A stretch of DNA of 64,000 bases from Brevibacillus brevis (GTDB lineage Bacteria > Bacillota > Bacilli > Brevibacillales > Brevibacillaceae): assembly GCF_001039275.2 (NCBI RefSeq), contig NZ_CP030117.1:5869001-5933000 (forward strand). Reading direction: 5' to 3'. How positions within the stretch are numbered: position 1 is the stretch's first letter; each line of letters starts with the position of its first letter. A program made the position numbers and the translations under genes. The notes beneath the pieces are model-generated. The model worked only from the letters and a program-made list of their open reading frames with translations. It had not been told where the DNA came from and ran no database searches. Shown piece after piece: positions 42,642 through 51,650 of this stretch.

Positions 42642-44000
42642 TCACTCCTCCGTTTGACCTGTCGTTACATCCTGAATTGATTCCGTCAAAATCCCAACCA
42701 TGTCAGCCAATTCTTCAGTAGTAGATACAAGCGGTGGGATAAAAACGATGACGTTGCCCAACGGTCGTGTCAGAAGCCCTTTTTCTCTCGCTACCTGACA
42801 AACACGCACACCAATCCGCTCATTCCAGTGATAAGGCTCCTTGGTCTCTTTATCCCGAACCAGCTCGATTCCCGCCATCAAGCCTTTTTGTCGGATATCT
42901 CCTACATGGGGCAGATCGCGAAGTTGCCTTAGCAATTGATCCAGATCGGTTGCTTTTTGTGCTACTTGTTGAACGACTCCACGCTCCTCCATCAGACGCA
43001 GGTTGGCGAGAGCAACTGAACAGCCAAGTGGATTTCCCGTGAACGAATGTCCGTGGAAAAAGGTTTTCTGTTCCTCATAGTCGGCGAAAAATGCATCATA
43101 AATCTGCTCGGTTACTAAGGTAGCCGCAACAGGCAAATACCCTCCCGTGAGCCCTTTTGCGACCGCCATAATGTCTGGCACGACCCCATCATGCTCACAA
43201 GCAAACATTTTGCCCGTACGTCCAAATCCTGTCGCTACTTCGTCTGCGATCAGCAATACATCATGGGCGCGCAACAGCTCCGCGATTTTTTTCAAGCAAC
43301 CGTCTGGCATGATAATCATGCCGCTTGCTCCCTGCACGACAGGCTCCACGATCATCGCCGCAATCTCATGAGCTCTTTCCTTAAGCAAACTCTCCAGACT
43401 GCTCAATGTGGCCTGAACGGCTGCTTCTTCGCCGCCTTGTCTGTATGGGTAAGGGTATGGAATGACATGTGGAGAAAAGAGCAGTGGTTTATAGACCTGA
43501 TGGTAGAGAGGAATGGCCCCCACACTGGTAGCTCCAATCGTATCTCCGTGATAGGCATTGTTCATCGTAATAAACGAATGCTTTCCAGTCTGCCCGCGAT
43601 TTTGCCAGTATTGGAACGCCATTTTCAGTGAGATTTCGACTGCCGTTGCCCCGTTGTCAGAGTAAAAGACTTTGCTTAATCCTTTTGGTGCGAGATTGAT
43701 CAGCTTTTCCGCTAATAGAATAGAGGGAATATTTGCCATGCCGAGCAAGGTAGAGTGGGCAATCTGGTCGAGCTGCTCCGTGATCGCCTGATTCAGCTCG
43801 GGAACGTTGTGGCCATGGACATTCAACCACACAGAGGAAAAACCGTCGTAGTAGGCCTTGCCGTTCACATCGAACAGCCTGATCCCTTCTCCTCTCGCAA
43901 TAATCAGTGGCTCCTGTGCGACGTAGTCTTTCATTTGGGTGAAGGGATGCCAAACGTATTGCTTGTTTTTGGCAGAGAGCTCTGCATAACTATTTAACAA
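42642..44000 (-). CDS. bioA: Adenosylmethionine-8-amino-7-oxononanoate aminotransferase BioA
   Basis: About 452 residues, class III PLP aminotransferase using SAM as amino donor. N-terminal YVWHPFTQMKDY, VLLIADEVATGFGRTG and the PLP Lys in AVAKGLTGGYLPVAATL are diagnostic. The frame is open to ATG 44024, but that codon lies within about ten bases of the predicted transcript start and has no ribosome binding site. TTG 44000, 11 bases after AAGG, is my choice with modest confidence. First gene of bioADBFHC, under a BirA-type operator. Confidence 0.93.
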   Translation of the reverse strand: MLNSYAELSAKNKQYVWHPFTQMKDYVAQEPLIIARGEGIRLFDVNGKAYYDGFSSVWLNVHGHNVPELNQAITEQLDQIAHSTLLGMANIPSILLAEKLINLAPKGLSKVFYSDNGATAVEISLKMAFQYWQNRGQTGKHSFITMNNAYHGDTIGATSVGAIPLYHQVYKPLLFSPHVIPYPYPYRQGGEEAAVQATLSSLESLLKERAHEIAAMIVEPVVQGASGMIIMPDGCLKKIAELLRAHDVLLIADEVATGFGRTGKMFACEHDGVVPDIMAVAKGLTGGYLPVAATLVTEQIYDAFFADYEEQKTFFHGHSFTGNPLGCSVALANLRLMEERGVVQQVAQKATDLDQLLRQLRDLPHVGDIRQKGLMAGIELVRDKETKEPYHWNERIGVRVCQVAREKGLLTRPLGNVIVFIPPLVSTTEELADMVGILTESIQDVTTGQTEE

Positions 44001-44015
44001 CCTAATCACAACCTT

Positions 44016-44069
44016 GGTTAACATATATTTGTTAACCGTTATTTTAAAATGGTTAACTCATTTTGGCAA
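44016..44069 (-). promoter_or_regulatory. Biotin operon promoter and BirA-like operator
   Basis: Minus strand TTGCCA (44069-44064), 17 bases, TAAAAT (44046-44041). The operator overlaps it: TGAGTTAACC (44060-44051), 13 bases, GGTTAACAAA (44037-44028), matching the Bacillus BirA box TTGTTAACC-N-GGTTAACAA. An extra GTTAACC half-site lies at 44022-44016. Confidence 0.85.
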
Positions 44070-44390
44070 AGCTTTTTTTCGATCTTGAAAATTAAAAAGA
44101 CTTTCTGGTTTGAGTCAACATAGTGGAGGAGAAGAAAAAGCACAGTTCTCTTCGACTCTGACACGCCCGCATGGGGGATTCACTGTCCGTCTACACTTCC
44201 AAAAGGGGACCGTCGAGCCAAAGCCACCCTACAGGCGGAAGCTTCTCAAGGAAGAAGTGTTCGACAAGCGTGGTCCCCTTTTGGAAGCTCCGACTTGGAA
44301 GGCGTTGTCAAGGTCTACGAGCCCTGCGCTTTTTCTTCTCACCAGCTTTGTCAGTTCATCGATATCTTCTAAAACTCAGGAAGGCGACAG
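44070..44390. other. Intergenic region between the SLH gene and bio operon
   Basis: About 320 bases without a supported gene. It contains the long inverted-repeat element at 44129-44340 and otherwise AT-rich spacer. Short open frames here follow the repeat arms and lack ribosome binding sites. Confidence 0.6.
44129..44340. repeat. 212-bp imperfect palindromic element
   Basis: Outer arms GAGAAGAAAAAGC (44129-44141) and its exact complement (44328-44340) continue inward with about 80% complementarity for some 40 bp. Inner arms CTTCCAAAAGGGGACC (44196-44211) and its exact complement (44272-44287) add a 16-bp perfect stem. No transposase or T-run is attached. It could be a MITE-like repeat or a structured RNA. 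Confidence 0.75.
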
Positions 44391-44433
44391 AAAAAGGCCA
44401 AGCTCCTCTTCGTTAGAGGAGCTTGACCTTTTA
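44390..44433 (-). terminator. Terminator of the SLH phosphodiester glycosidase gene
   Basis: AAGGTCAAGCTCCTCT-AACGA-AGAGGAGCTTGGCCTT stem (16 bp with one wobble) followed by TTT on the minus strand, shortly after the stop. Confidence 0.85.
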
Positions 44434-44443
44434 TGTTCCGATT

Positions 44444-47400
44444 CTATTTATCTTGATGCAGGATGCGATAAAGCGCTACGACACACACTGCTCTCGTCGT
44501 CGGTTTATTCGGCTGATAATTTCCTCCAACTGGATCAATCAAACCGAGTCCGACCATGTTGTTGATGGATGTAGATGCCCAGGATGGCCATGTCCCTTTA
44601 TCGGAGAGCTTTTTCGTCGCTCCCTTTTTATTCACGAGACGATCGAGAATGACTGCAGCCTCTGCACGTGTCACCGGCTGATCGGGACGGAAAGTATTAT
44701 CGTTATACCCCTTCACCAGACCTTTGGAAACAGCAACCTGTACGGCACCTTGCGCATAGGAAGGCACCTTATCCTTGAATTTCAGCTTTGGTGAGGATGG
44801 AAGCTCCCATTCAAATGTGCGTGCGAGAAGGGTGACGAACTGTGCTCTGGTCAAAGAAACCTCTGGTCCGAACGTCGTCTCCGTCAAACCCTTCACGTAG
44901 CCCTTTTCCGCCATATAGGTGATTTCTGCCTTGGCTGGATGCTTCGCGATATCGGTAAAACCAGCACTGCTCGTGCCTGCATTGTCCAGGTAGTACGGAA
45001 TGTACTTGCCGTAGCTATTGACTTCATATACCCACTGACCTTGCGCATTCATGGTTCCCAGAAGCGGGTCCAAAGTATTGTTCACTTCGTTTACGTACAA
45101 GAGTCCAACGCCTTTTCCAGCGAGCCATTGCTTCGGTGCCAAGGTCAACTGAATCGACGAAGTGGAAATCCCGTCCTCTTGTCCTGCTTTTAGTTCGCCC
45201 GGCTTAATCGTAAACGAATAATCAGCAGGCACATATCCTGGCATCGGCTGGGTCACGATCGACTCCACATCAATCAACGCACTATCCAGGTAAGGCGCAG
45301 TATTTGCAAAGGAATAATGGAGATCGAGCTCCGCCCCGAGGGACATGCTGCCTGGTAGTTCAGGAACAACCGCTACATCGCTCGGTTGACCTGACTGGTT
45401 GCCCAAGAGGAGCGAGAATTCGTCAAAGTACAGTGTTCCTTTGTCGTGTGTAATGCCATCATTGGCTTGGTCAACGACATACACACTCTTCAACTGCAAT
45501 GGATACGCAACATTACTTGGGAAGTATCCTTTAACCTGCTTCCAGCCTGTCCAATTGATCTCTTTTGCCAGATCGACGTAGACCGGCTTGCCGTTTGCAT
45601 CGACTGCTTCTGCACGGAGCCAATGTCCGCTGTTGTCACCATTGACCCACAAGCCCAATCCGAGGGGTTTGCCAGGGATGGTCACAGGTTTTGCCCCCAG
45701 AACGCCGTACGAAATCCGCATGTTGTTCGCTGGTGCTCCAGAGAAGTTGTACACCAGCTTCGCTGCCTTCTTCGTGCGGAATGTCTGATCGGAAACGAGC
45801 GCGAACGAACCAGCAGAACTGATGCTGGATGGATTTGCCGCATGGTACATGCCAGCCTGATTATCGAAGGTGAGCCATGGCTGCTCAAATTGTCCAACGG
45901 CAAATGGTACGGTTGTCGCCACACCATCATACGTAATCGTCAGGTTTCCGTTGCCCGGCTCATTACCTGCTACCAATTGCAGATTGTCGTTAATCGTCGC
46001 TACAGAAGAATCGACACTCGCTTTTACGCTAAGTGGCGTCGCTTGTACGGTAGAACCCTTCTTCGTTTTGATTTTGACATCCAGATTAATGGATTGTCCC
46101 GGTGCAATCGTGATCGGATTCGGGGAAACAATAATTTGCTGCACATCGTTGCCGGAAATGACTTGAATGTCTTTATTTTGCGTCACATTGCCCAATCGCG
46201 CAGTCAATGTGATCTTGCCGGAGCGAGCTGGTGTGAATTGCTTGCCATTTACGGTTCCCGCTTCGGACTGACTAGCATCCCAACTCACATCACCTGAATT
46301 GATCGCGTACGGTTGGTAATGCACATCATATCCTTTGGATGCGCTGAGTGAGATGGTTTGCCCGATAAGCACATCTGCCGGTACATCGATTTGGAAGCCT
46401 CTCAATTCTCCAGCAGGTGCCGTGTTGTATACGGCCAGTCCAGTAGGCACACGACGCTCAGCACCGCCGCTCGGCTTGTTCGCCAGATTCGCGTGTGTCT
46501 CACCCAGCATGCGTGCTGCCATGGTCGTAGAGCCACCACCGTCAAAGTTTACAGCCCGATAAGAGCCGAGCTCCGCCATGATTTTTGCCAGCTCGTCCAA
46601 ATAAACGCCTTGGCTCGCATCGATCGTGACCATGTACAAGGTCTTTCCGTCCTGGGAAACACCGACCGCTGTGCGCGCCGTCTTGTTCGTGATGGACTTG
46701 TCCGCTGGAAAGGACGACAATGCTTTCCCTTGATCGACCAAAATGACATTGCCACCCACCGCATGGTTCAAGTCGAGTGTCTGCGGGGTCGTTTGGTACT
46801 CAACCGTCGCAGTAGCGCCTACTGGGAAGTTTTGTTTGAGAAATGCTCCTGCTGCTCCATGTCCCCAAAGGACATAGCCGTTGTAAGGTATGTATACGCC
46901 TGGTTGATTCACACGAACTTCCTTGGCTACGTTGTCAACAAACAGAATCTCGACGACATCTTTGTAGCCCGATATCGTCCCCAAGCTGGTTTTGCCAAAG
47001 GAAGGGGTATAAACGTTCAGTTGGTTCTGGTGACTTTTTCGTCCGTCACTCGGGTTGTACTCTTCCTTATTGACACCCTGAATCGAATAGGTAGCGCCAT
47101 TAGGAGCAGTAACCTTCCCGCCAAAACCAAATTTGTCGACGATGGCCATCTTGTCTCCGGTCAAGCCTAGGGCGTACCAGTAGGAGACCAAGCCCATGGA
47201 AGAAATGAGTTCATCGTCTTTCATGACAATACCAAACGGCGCTCCCCGCTTCGACATGTTAAAAAAGTCGGCATTGATCGCTGCTACGGCTCCTGTTTCA
47301 CGCGCCATTTGTGTCACCGTCTGCCTGTCTGTCAGCTTGCCTTTCGTTCCGTATACCGGTTTGACCTCAACGTAAGGATTGTTCAAATCCACCTTGGTCA

Positions 47401-47608
47401 CCATGATCGTGACTACTTGATTGGCAAATGATTTCGTATATTTCTGCAAAGTGGTCCCCTCACCAATTGGGGTTTGCCACATCATATTCAATGCACTGGT
47501 CTCCGCTCTGGCGTGTGCGACATTGGTCGCAAACGGCACAAACGGAACAAAAGCTCCCCAGGCCATTGTCGTGGCCGTGAGCAGCGTCACTATCCTTTGC
47601 GCTCTCAT
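44444..47608 (-). CDS. SLH-anchored phosphodiester glycosidase (NAGPA domain) exoprotein
   Basis: 1054 residues from ATG 47608 (AGGAG eight bases upstream). Signal peptide at 1-34. An NAGPA/phosphodiester-glycosidase domain spans about 60-390, with AAINADFFNM, TARTAVGVSQDGKTLYMVTIDA and VNFDGGGSTTMAARM. This family hydrolyses sugar-1-phosphodiester bonds. Bacterial Ig-like segments follow (KGYDVHYQPYAINSGDVSWD; IIVSPNPITIAPGQSINLDV), then a carbohydrate-binding-like jelly roll (about 600-760). Three SLH repeats end the protein (FTDIAKHPAKAEITYMAEKGYVKG; FKDKVPSYAQGAVQVAVSKGLVKG; and a degenerate third). SLH repeats bind pyruvylated wall polymers. The mnaA gene upstream makes ManNAc for such polymers, so wall glycopolymer trimming is a reasonable guess. 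Confidence 0.9.
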   Translation of the reverse strand: MRAQRIVTLLTATTMAWGAFVPFVPFATNVAHARAETSALNMMWQTPIGEGTTLQKYTKSFANQVVTIMVTKVDLNNPYVEVKPVYGTKGKLTDRQTVTQMARETGAVAAINADFFNMSKRGAPFGIVMKDDELISSMGLVSYWYALGLTGDKMAIVDKFGFGGKVTAPNGATYSIQGVNKEEYNPSDGRKSHQNQLNVYTPSFGKTSLGTISGYKDVVEILFVDNVAKEVRVNQPGVYIPYNGYVLWGHGAAGAFLKQNFPVGATATVEYQTTPQTLDLNHAVGGNVILVDQGKALSSFPADKSITNKTARTAVGVSQDGKTLYMVTIDASQGVYLDELAKIMAELGSYRAVNFDGGGSTTMAARMLGETHANLANKPSGGAERRVPTGLAVYNTAPAGELRGFQIDVPADVLIGQTISLSASKGYDVHYQPYAINSGDVSWDASQSEAGTVNGKQFTPARSGKITLTARLGNVTQNKDIQVISGNDVQQIIVSPNPITIAPGQSINLDVKIKTKKGSTVQATPLSVKASVDSSVATINDNLQLVAGNEPGNGNLTITYDGVATTVPFAVGQFEQPWLTFDNQAGMYHAANPSSISSAGSFALVSDQTFRTKKAAKLVYNFSGAPANNMRISYGVLGAKPVTIPGKPLGLGLWVNGDNSGHWLRAEAVDANGKPVYVDLAKEINWTGWKQVKGYFPSNVAYPLQLKSVYVVDQANDGITHDKGTLYFDEFSLLLGNQSGQPSDVAVVPELPGSMSLGAELDLHYSFANTAPYLDSALIDVESIVTQPMPGYVPADYSFTIKPGELKAGQEDGISTSSIQLTLAPKQWLAGKGVGLLYVNEVNNTLDPLLGTMNAQGQWVYEVNSYGKYIPYYLDNAGTSSAGFTDIAKHPAKAEITYMAEKGYVKGLTETTFGPEVSLTRAQFVTLLARTFEWELPSSPKLKFKDKVPSYAQGAVQVAVSKGLVKGYNDNTFRPDQPVTRAEAAVILDRLVNKKGATKKLSDKGTWPSWASTSINNMVGLGLIDPVGGNYQPNKPTTRAVCVVALYRILHQDK

Positions 47609-47777
47609 GTTGGTAACTCCTCTCCGTATTCCAAACTCTGTCTTTCTACCTTCTAAGCCAAGCAACTAAATATTAGACGCAAAAGGTCATGGATAGTTTC
47701 GCCAATTCTCTTGATTCTCTATTAGAAAAACATACCAAATCATCAGTCATCAAAACCAAGATTATCCCTCTACAACA

Positions 47778-47821
47778 AGAAACCCGCCCGGTTTAGACGA
47801 ACGGTACCTGGCGGGTTTTCC
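47778..47821 (-). terminator. Terminator of upp-mnaA
   Basis: AAACCCGCC / GGGCGGGTTT stem with a 19-base loop containing a second pairing (GGTACC..., GGTTTAG), 12 bases after the epimerase stop. The following T-run (TTTCTTG) is weak. Confidence 0.65.
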
Positions 47822-47831
47822 TAGCTGTATG

Positions 47832-48980
47832 TTACTGACCTGGTTGGAAAGGCTCTGGTTGTTCAGCACGCAAACCAAAATGATAGAGGATTGCTTCTAC
47901 GATACGACGGGAAGCCTCGCCATCCCCGTACGGGTTAACAGCGTGCGCCATTGCATCGTAAGCCGCTTGGTTGGTCAGCAGTTCTTTTGCCATTGCATAC
48001 ACTTGCTCTTCGTCGGTTCCCACGAGCTTCAACGTGCCTGCTTCAATCCCCTCAGGACGTTCTGTCGTATCGCGCAGAACCAGGACAGGTACGCCAAGAG
48101 ACGGCGCTTCCTCCTGCACCCCGCCAGAATCGGTCAGGATGAGATGGGCACGACGAGCGAAGTTGTGGAAATCAAGGGCATCCAATGGTTCGATCAACGA
48201 AATGCGATCGTGGTTTCCGAGAATCTCCTGCGCTACTTCTTGTACAGCAGGATTCAAGTGAACCGGATACACAACAGCAATCTCAGGATGCTCGTCCACC
48301 AGTCTTCGAACTGCACGGAAAATACGGCGCATCGGCTCGCCCAAATTTTCGCGGCGGTGTGCCGTCATCAGCACCAGCTTCTGACCAGCTACGCGATCAA
48401 GCACCGGATGCGTGTAATCCTCGCGAACTGTTGTTTTCAGCGCGTCAATCGCTGTGTTTCCTGTTACGTAGATACTCTTTTCCGGCTTTGCTTCGCGACG
48501 AAGATTGTCAGCCGATCCATTGGTCGGAGAGAAGTGCAGGTCAGCCATTACACCTGTCAACTGACGGTTCATCTCTTCCGGGAACGGCGAGTACTTGTCC
48601 CATGTACGCAAGCCCGCTTCCACGTGTCCGATCGCAACTTGATTATAAAAAGCAGCCAGACTCGCAACAAAAGTGGTTGTCGTATCCCCGTGTACGAGGA
48701 CAATGTCCGGTTTTACTTCCTTCATCGTTTCATCCAGGCTCTCCAATGCGCGAGTGGTCACACCCACCAGCGTTTGGCGATCCTTCATGATGTTCAAATC
48801 AATGTCTGGTTGAATATCAAAAATGTCCAAAACCTGATCGAGCATTTGACGATGCTGGGCCGTCACGCAAACGACTGATTCGATCTGTTCGCTGTACTTG
48901 TTCAATTCATGGACAAGTGGCGCCATTTTGATCGCTTCCGGACGTGTACCGAATACCGTCATTACTTTTACAGTTTTCAT
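47832..48980 (-). CDS. mnaA: UDP-N-acetylglucosamine 2-epimerase (non-hydrolysing)
   Basis: 382 residues, WecB/MnaA family. It interconverts UDP-GlcNAc and UDP-ManNAc, supplying TagA. Conserved VFGTRPEAIKMAPLV, VHGDTTTTFVASLAAFYNQVAIGHVEAGLRT and LTDSGGVQEEAPSLGVPVLVLRDTTERPE segments with the catalytic Asp/Glu/His set. It begins 18 bases after upp, so it shares its transcript. A short extra C-terminus (GLRAEQPEPFQPGQ) is present. Confidence 0.95.
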   Translation of the reverse strand: MKTVKVMTVFGTRPEAIKMAPLVHELNKYSEQIESVVCVTAQHRQMLDQVLDIFDIQPDIDLNIMKDRQTLVGVTTRALESLDETMKEVKPDIVLVHGDTTTTFVASLAAFYNQVAIGHVEAGLRTWDKYSPFPEEMNRQLTGVMADLHFSPTNGSADNLRREAKPEKSIYVTGNTAIDALKTTVREDYTHPVLDRVAGQKLVLMTAHRRENLGEPMRRIFRAVRRLVDEHPEIAVVYPVHLNPAVQEVAQEILGNHDRISLIEPLDALDFHNFARRAHLILTDSGGVQEEAPSLGVPVLVLRDTTERPEGIEAGTLKLVGTDEEQVYAMAKELLTNQAAYDAMAHAVNPYGDGEASRRIVEAILYHFGLRAEQPEPFQPGQ

Positions 48981-48998
48981 CTGTTTTTCCCTCTCCGA

Positions 48999-49628
48999 CT
49001 ACTTCGTGCCGTACAAGCGGTCACCCGCATCGCCCAAGCCTGGCACGATGTATCCATGGTCGTTTAAATATTCATCAACAGCCGCTACGTAAATATCTAC
49101 ATCAGGATGCTCGTCCTGAACCAGCTTGATGCCTTCTGGAGCAGCGATGAGGCACATCAGTTTCAAGTTTTTCGCTCCACGTTTTTTCAAGGCAGTAAGA
49201 GCGGCTACAGCAGAGCCACCAGTCGCCAGCATCGGATCAGTTACGATCAACTCACGCTCAGCAACATCGGATGGCAGCTTCACATAATACTCAACAGGCT
49301 GAAGGGTTTCCGGATCACGGTAAAGACCTACGTGTCCTACTTTGGCAGCAGGGATCAGCCTCATCAGGCCATCCACCATACCAAGGCCCGCACGCAGAAT
49401 CGGTACCAACCCTACTTTTTTACCAGCAATTACATTCGACTGACAGGTAGCCACTGGCGTTTCGATGGTGGTTTGCTCCAACGGCATATCACGGGTAATT
49501 TCATAGCCCATCAGAGTAGTCACTTCATCTACCAGTTCGCGAAATTCCTTGGTCCCTGTATTCTTGTCACGAATATACGTAACTTTATGCTGAATCAGCG
49601 GATGGTCAAACACATATACACGGCTCAT
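48999..49628 (-). CDS. upp: Uracil phosphoribosyltransferase
   Basis: 209 residues, makes UMP from uracil and PRPP. PRPP-binding VTDPMLATGGSAVAAL and the uracil-site YIVPGLGDAGDRLYGTK at the C-terminus are intact. Conserved N-terminal DHPLIQHKVTYIRDKNTGTKEFR. Neighbour of glyA as in B. subtilis, but a strong terminator separates them. Confidence 0.97.
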   Translation of the reverse strand: MSRVYVFDHPLIQHKVTYIRDKNTGTKEFRELVDEVTTLMGYEITRDMPLEQTTIETPVATCQSNVIAGKKVGLVPILRAGLGMVDGLMRLIPAAKVGHVGLYRDPETLQPVEYYVKLPSDVAERELIVTDPMLATGGSAVAALTALKKRGAKNLKLMCLIAAPEGIKLVQDEHPDVDIYVAAVDEYLNDHGYIVPGLGDAGDRLYGTK

Positions 49629-49751
49629 GTCATTTCCTCCGTTTCCCTATCAATACATCCTTTCTATAATAGCTGGTGAGAGTAGCTCCGTCAATTTGCC
49701 TAATCTTCGTACTTTTTCGCATACCTGACCCCTATCAACAGCCGATAAGTG

Positions 49752-49798
49752 GAAAAAAAGCAGACCCGTATAGGAAAATTTCCACTGGGTCTGCTTTC
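49752..49798 (-). terminator. Terminator of the rpiB-ywlG-glyA unit
   Basis: AAGCAGACCC / GGGTCTGCTT stem with inner GGAAA/TTTCC pairing, followed by TTTTT on the minus strand. Confidence 0.85.
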
Positions 49799-49810
49799 TC
49801 GTTGCCTTGA

Positions 49811-51061
49811 TTAGATATTCAATCCTTCGTACATCGGGAAGCGTTGGCACAAAGCTGCCACACGTTGGCGTGCTTCTTCGTGCTTCGCAGCATCCTCTGG
49901 GTTTTTCAATGTCAGAGCAATAATGGCTGCTACTTCTTTCATTGCTTCCTCATCAAAACCGCGGCTTGTTACTGCTGGCGTACCCATGCGCACACCACTT
50001 GTAACAAACGGGCTTTGTGTATCGTAAGGAATGGTATTTTTGTTCGTCGTAATGCTTACTTCGTCCAACAGATGCTCAGCTACTTTACCTGTCAGGCCGA
50101 TTTTGCTTACATCAACCAATACGAGGTGGTTATCCGTTCCGCCGGAAACAAGCGTCAGACCTTCAGCAGTCAGCGCTTCAGCAAACGCACGTGCGTTCTT
50201 GATGATGCGAGCTGCGTAATCCTTGAACTCTGGTTGCAGGTTTTCGCCGAAAGCAACCGCTTTTGCTGCGATCACGTGCATCAACGGACCACCTTGAACG
50301 CCTGGGAACACGGATTTGTCGATGCCTTTCGCGAACTCTTCCTTGCACAAAATCAAACCGCCACGTGGTCCACGCAGAGTCTTGTGCGTCGTAGAAGTAA
50401 CGAAATGCGCGTGCGGTACTGGGTTTGGATGCAGACCTGCCGCAACCAGACCAGCGATGTGCGCCATGTCCACCATGAAGTACGCGCCCACTTCATCCGC
50501 GATTTCACGGAACTTGGCAAAATCAATCGTACGCGGATAGGCACTCGCACCACAAACGATCAGTTTTGGCTTGTGCTCCAACGCTTTTGCACGAACAACT
50601 TCATAATTGATCAGGTGAGTATCTTCGTCTACACCGTAATCAACGAAATTGTAGAGAGTACCGGAGAAGTTCACCGCACTACCATGTGTCAAGTGACCAC
50701 CGTGGGACAGATTCATTCCTAGTACGGTGTCGCCTGGCTGAAGGATCGTGAAGTATACAGCCATGTTCGCCTGAGCACCAGAGTGTGGCTGTACGTTTGC
50801 ATGCTCAGCGCCAAAAATTTCTTTTACGCGGTCGCGCGCGATGTTTTCCACGATATCCACATACTCGCAACCACCGTAATAGCGGCGGCCTGGATATCCT
50901 TCTGCGTATTTATTCGTCAAAACGGTTCCCATTGCTTCCATAACTGCGCGGCTTACGAAGTTCTCAGAAGCAATCAGCTCAATCTTGTCGCGTTGTCTTC
51001 CGAGCTCCAGTTGAATGGCTTCCATTACTTGCGGGTCTTGATTACGCAAAAAATCTAGCAT
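49811..51061 (-). CDS. glyA: Serine hydroxymethyltransferase
   Basis: 416 residues, PLP enzyme converting serine and tetrahydrofolate to glycine and methylene-THF. PLP Lys is in VTSTTHKTLRGPRGG. YAEGYPGRRYYGGCEYVD and NVQPHSGAQANMAVY are hallmarks. ATG 51061 has GAGGAGGAG upstream. The open frame to 51136 has no further support. Confidence 0.97.
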   Translation of the reverse strand: MLDFLRNQDPQVMEAIQLELGRQRDKIELIASENFVSRAVMEAMGTVLTNKYAEGYPGRRYYGGCEYVDIVENIARDRVKEIFGAEHANVQPHSGAQANMAVYFTILQPGDTVLGMNLSHGGHLTHGSAVNFSGTLYNFVDYGVDEDTHLINYEVVRAKALEHKPKLIVCGASAYPRTIDFAKFREIADEVGAYFMVDMAHIAGLVAAGLHPNPVPHAHFVTSTTHKTLRGPRGGLILCKEEFAKGIDKSVFPGVQGGPLMHVIAAKAVAFGENLQPEFKDYAARIIKNARAFAEALTAEGLTLVSGGTDNHLVLVDVSKIGLTGKVAEHLLDEVSITTNKNTIPYDTQSPFVTSGVRMGTPAVTSRGFDEEAMKEVAAIIALTLKNPEDAAKHEEARQRVAALCQRFPMYEGLNI

Positions 51062-51080
51062 AATAGTTTCTCCTCCTCTT

Positions 51081-51650
51081 TTACGTGCAGCTTTCATTCG
51101 GTGGTGTCTTCTCATACACGGCACGCGGTCCGCCAATCAGCTTGGGACGTGTGCGCGCTGCCGTAACATGGGCTTGTCCAACGAGGCGCTGTGTCGGACG
51201 CACCGGTACTGCCACATGCTTTAGATGCATGCCGATTAGCGTATGGCCGATATCAATGCCTGCGTGCGCGCGAATATGCTCCACGACGGCTGCATCTGTG
51301 AACTGTGTAAACGCATGCGCAGCCATAGAGCCCCCGGCAGTCGGAACGGGAACAACCGAGACCTCTTCCAGTCCGTATCGCAATGCAACATCGCGCTCGA
51401 CGACCAAAGCCCTGTTCAAATGTTCACAACATTGAAAGGCAACAGCAAAGCCGCGCTTCTCTACAACAGATTGAATCCCTCGATACAGAGCTTTCGCTAC
51501 ATCCTGACTGCCAGCTTTACCGATATGCTCCCCGAGCACCTCGCTGGTACTGCACCCAATCACCATGAGTTGTCCAGCTTTCAGCTCTGCCATATCGGCT
51601 ACTTCTTCGACAATGTCACTGATTTGTTTTTCGATAGCGGATAAATCCAC
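51081..51650 (-). CDS. ywlG: YwlG family protein (TIGR01440/UPF0340)
   Basis: 189 residues, conserved Firmicutes family of unknown biochemical function. LMVIGCSTSEVLGEHIGKAGS, FQCCEHLNRALVVE (paired Cys) and AGIDIGHTLIGMHLKHVAVPVR are the recognisable segments. No membrane helices. Start GTG 51650 immediately after rpiB. The Cys-Cys pair and His-rich motif might bind a ligand or metal; that is speculation. Confidence 0.9.
   Translation of the reverse strand: MDLSAIEKQISDIVEEVADMAELKAGQLMVIGCSTSEVLGEHIGKAGSQDVAKALYRGIQSVVEKRGFAVAFQCCEHLNRALVVERDVALRYGLEEVSVVPVPTAGGSMAAHAFTQFTDAAVVEHIRAHAGIDIGHTLIGMHLKHVAVPVRPTQRLVGQAHVTAARTRPKLIGGPRAVYEKTPPNESCT

Noticed and set aside
44129..44340. Palindromic region considered as a T-box or other known riboswitch
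   Set aside because: No T-box GGTGG motif, no specifier loop, and no adjacent gene starts in the correct orientation.
47829..48878. A 349-codon plus-strand frame opposite the UDP-GlcNAc 2-epimerase gene
   Set aside because: Lies wholly over mnaA and lacks a ribosome binding site or recognisable domain.
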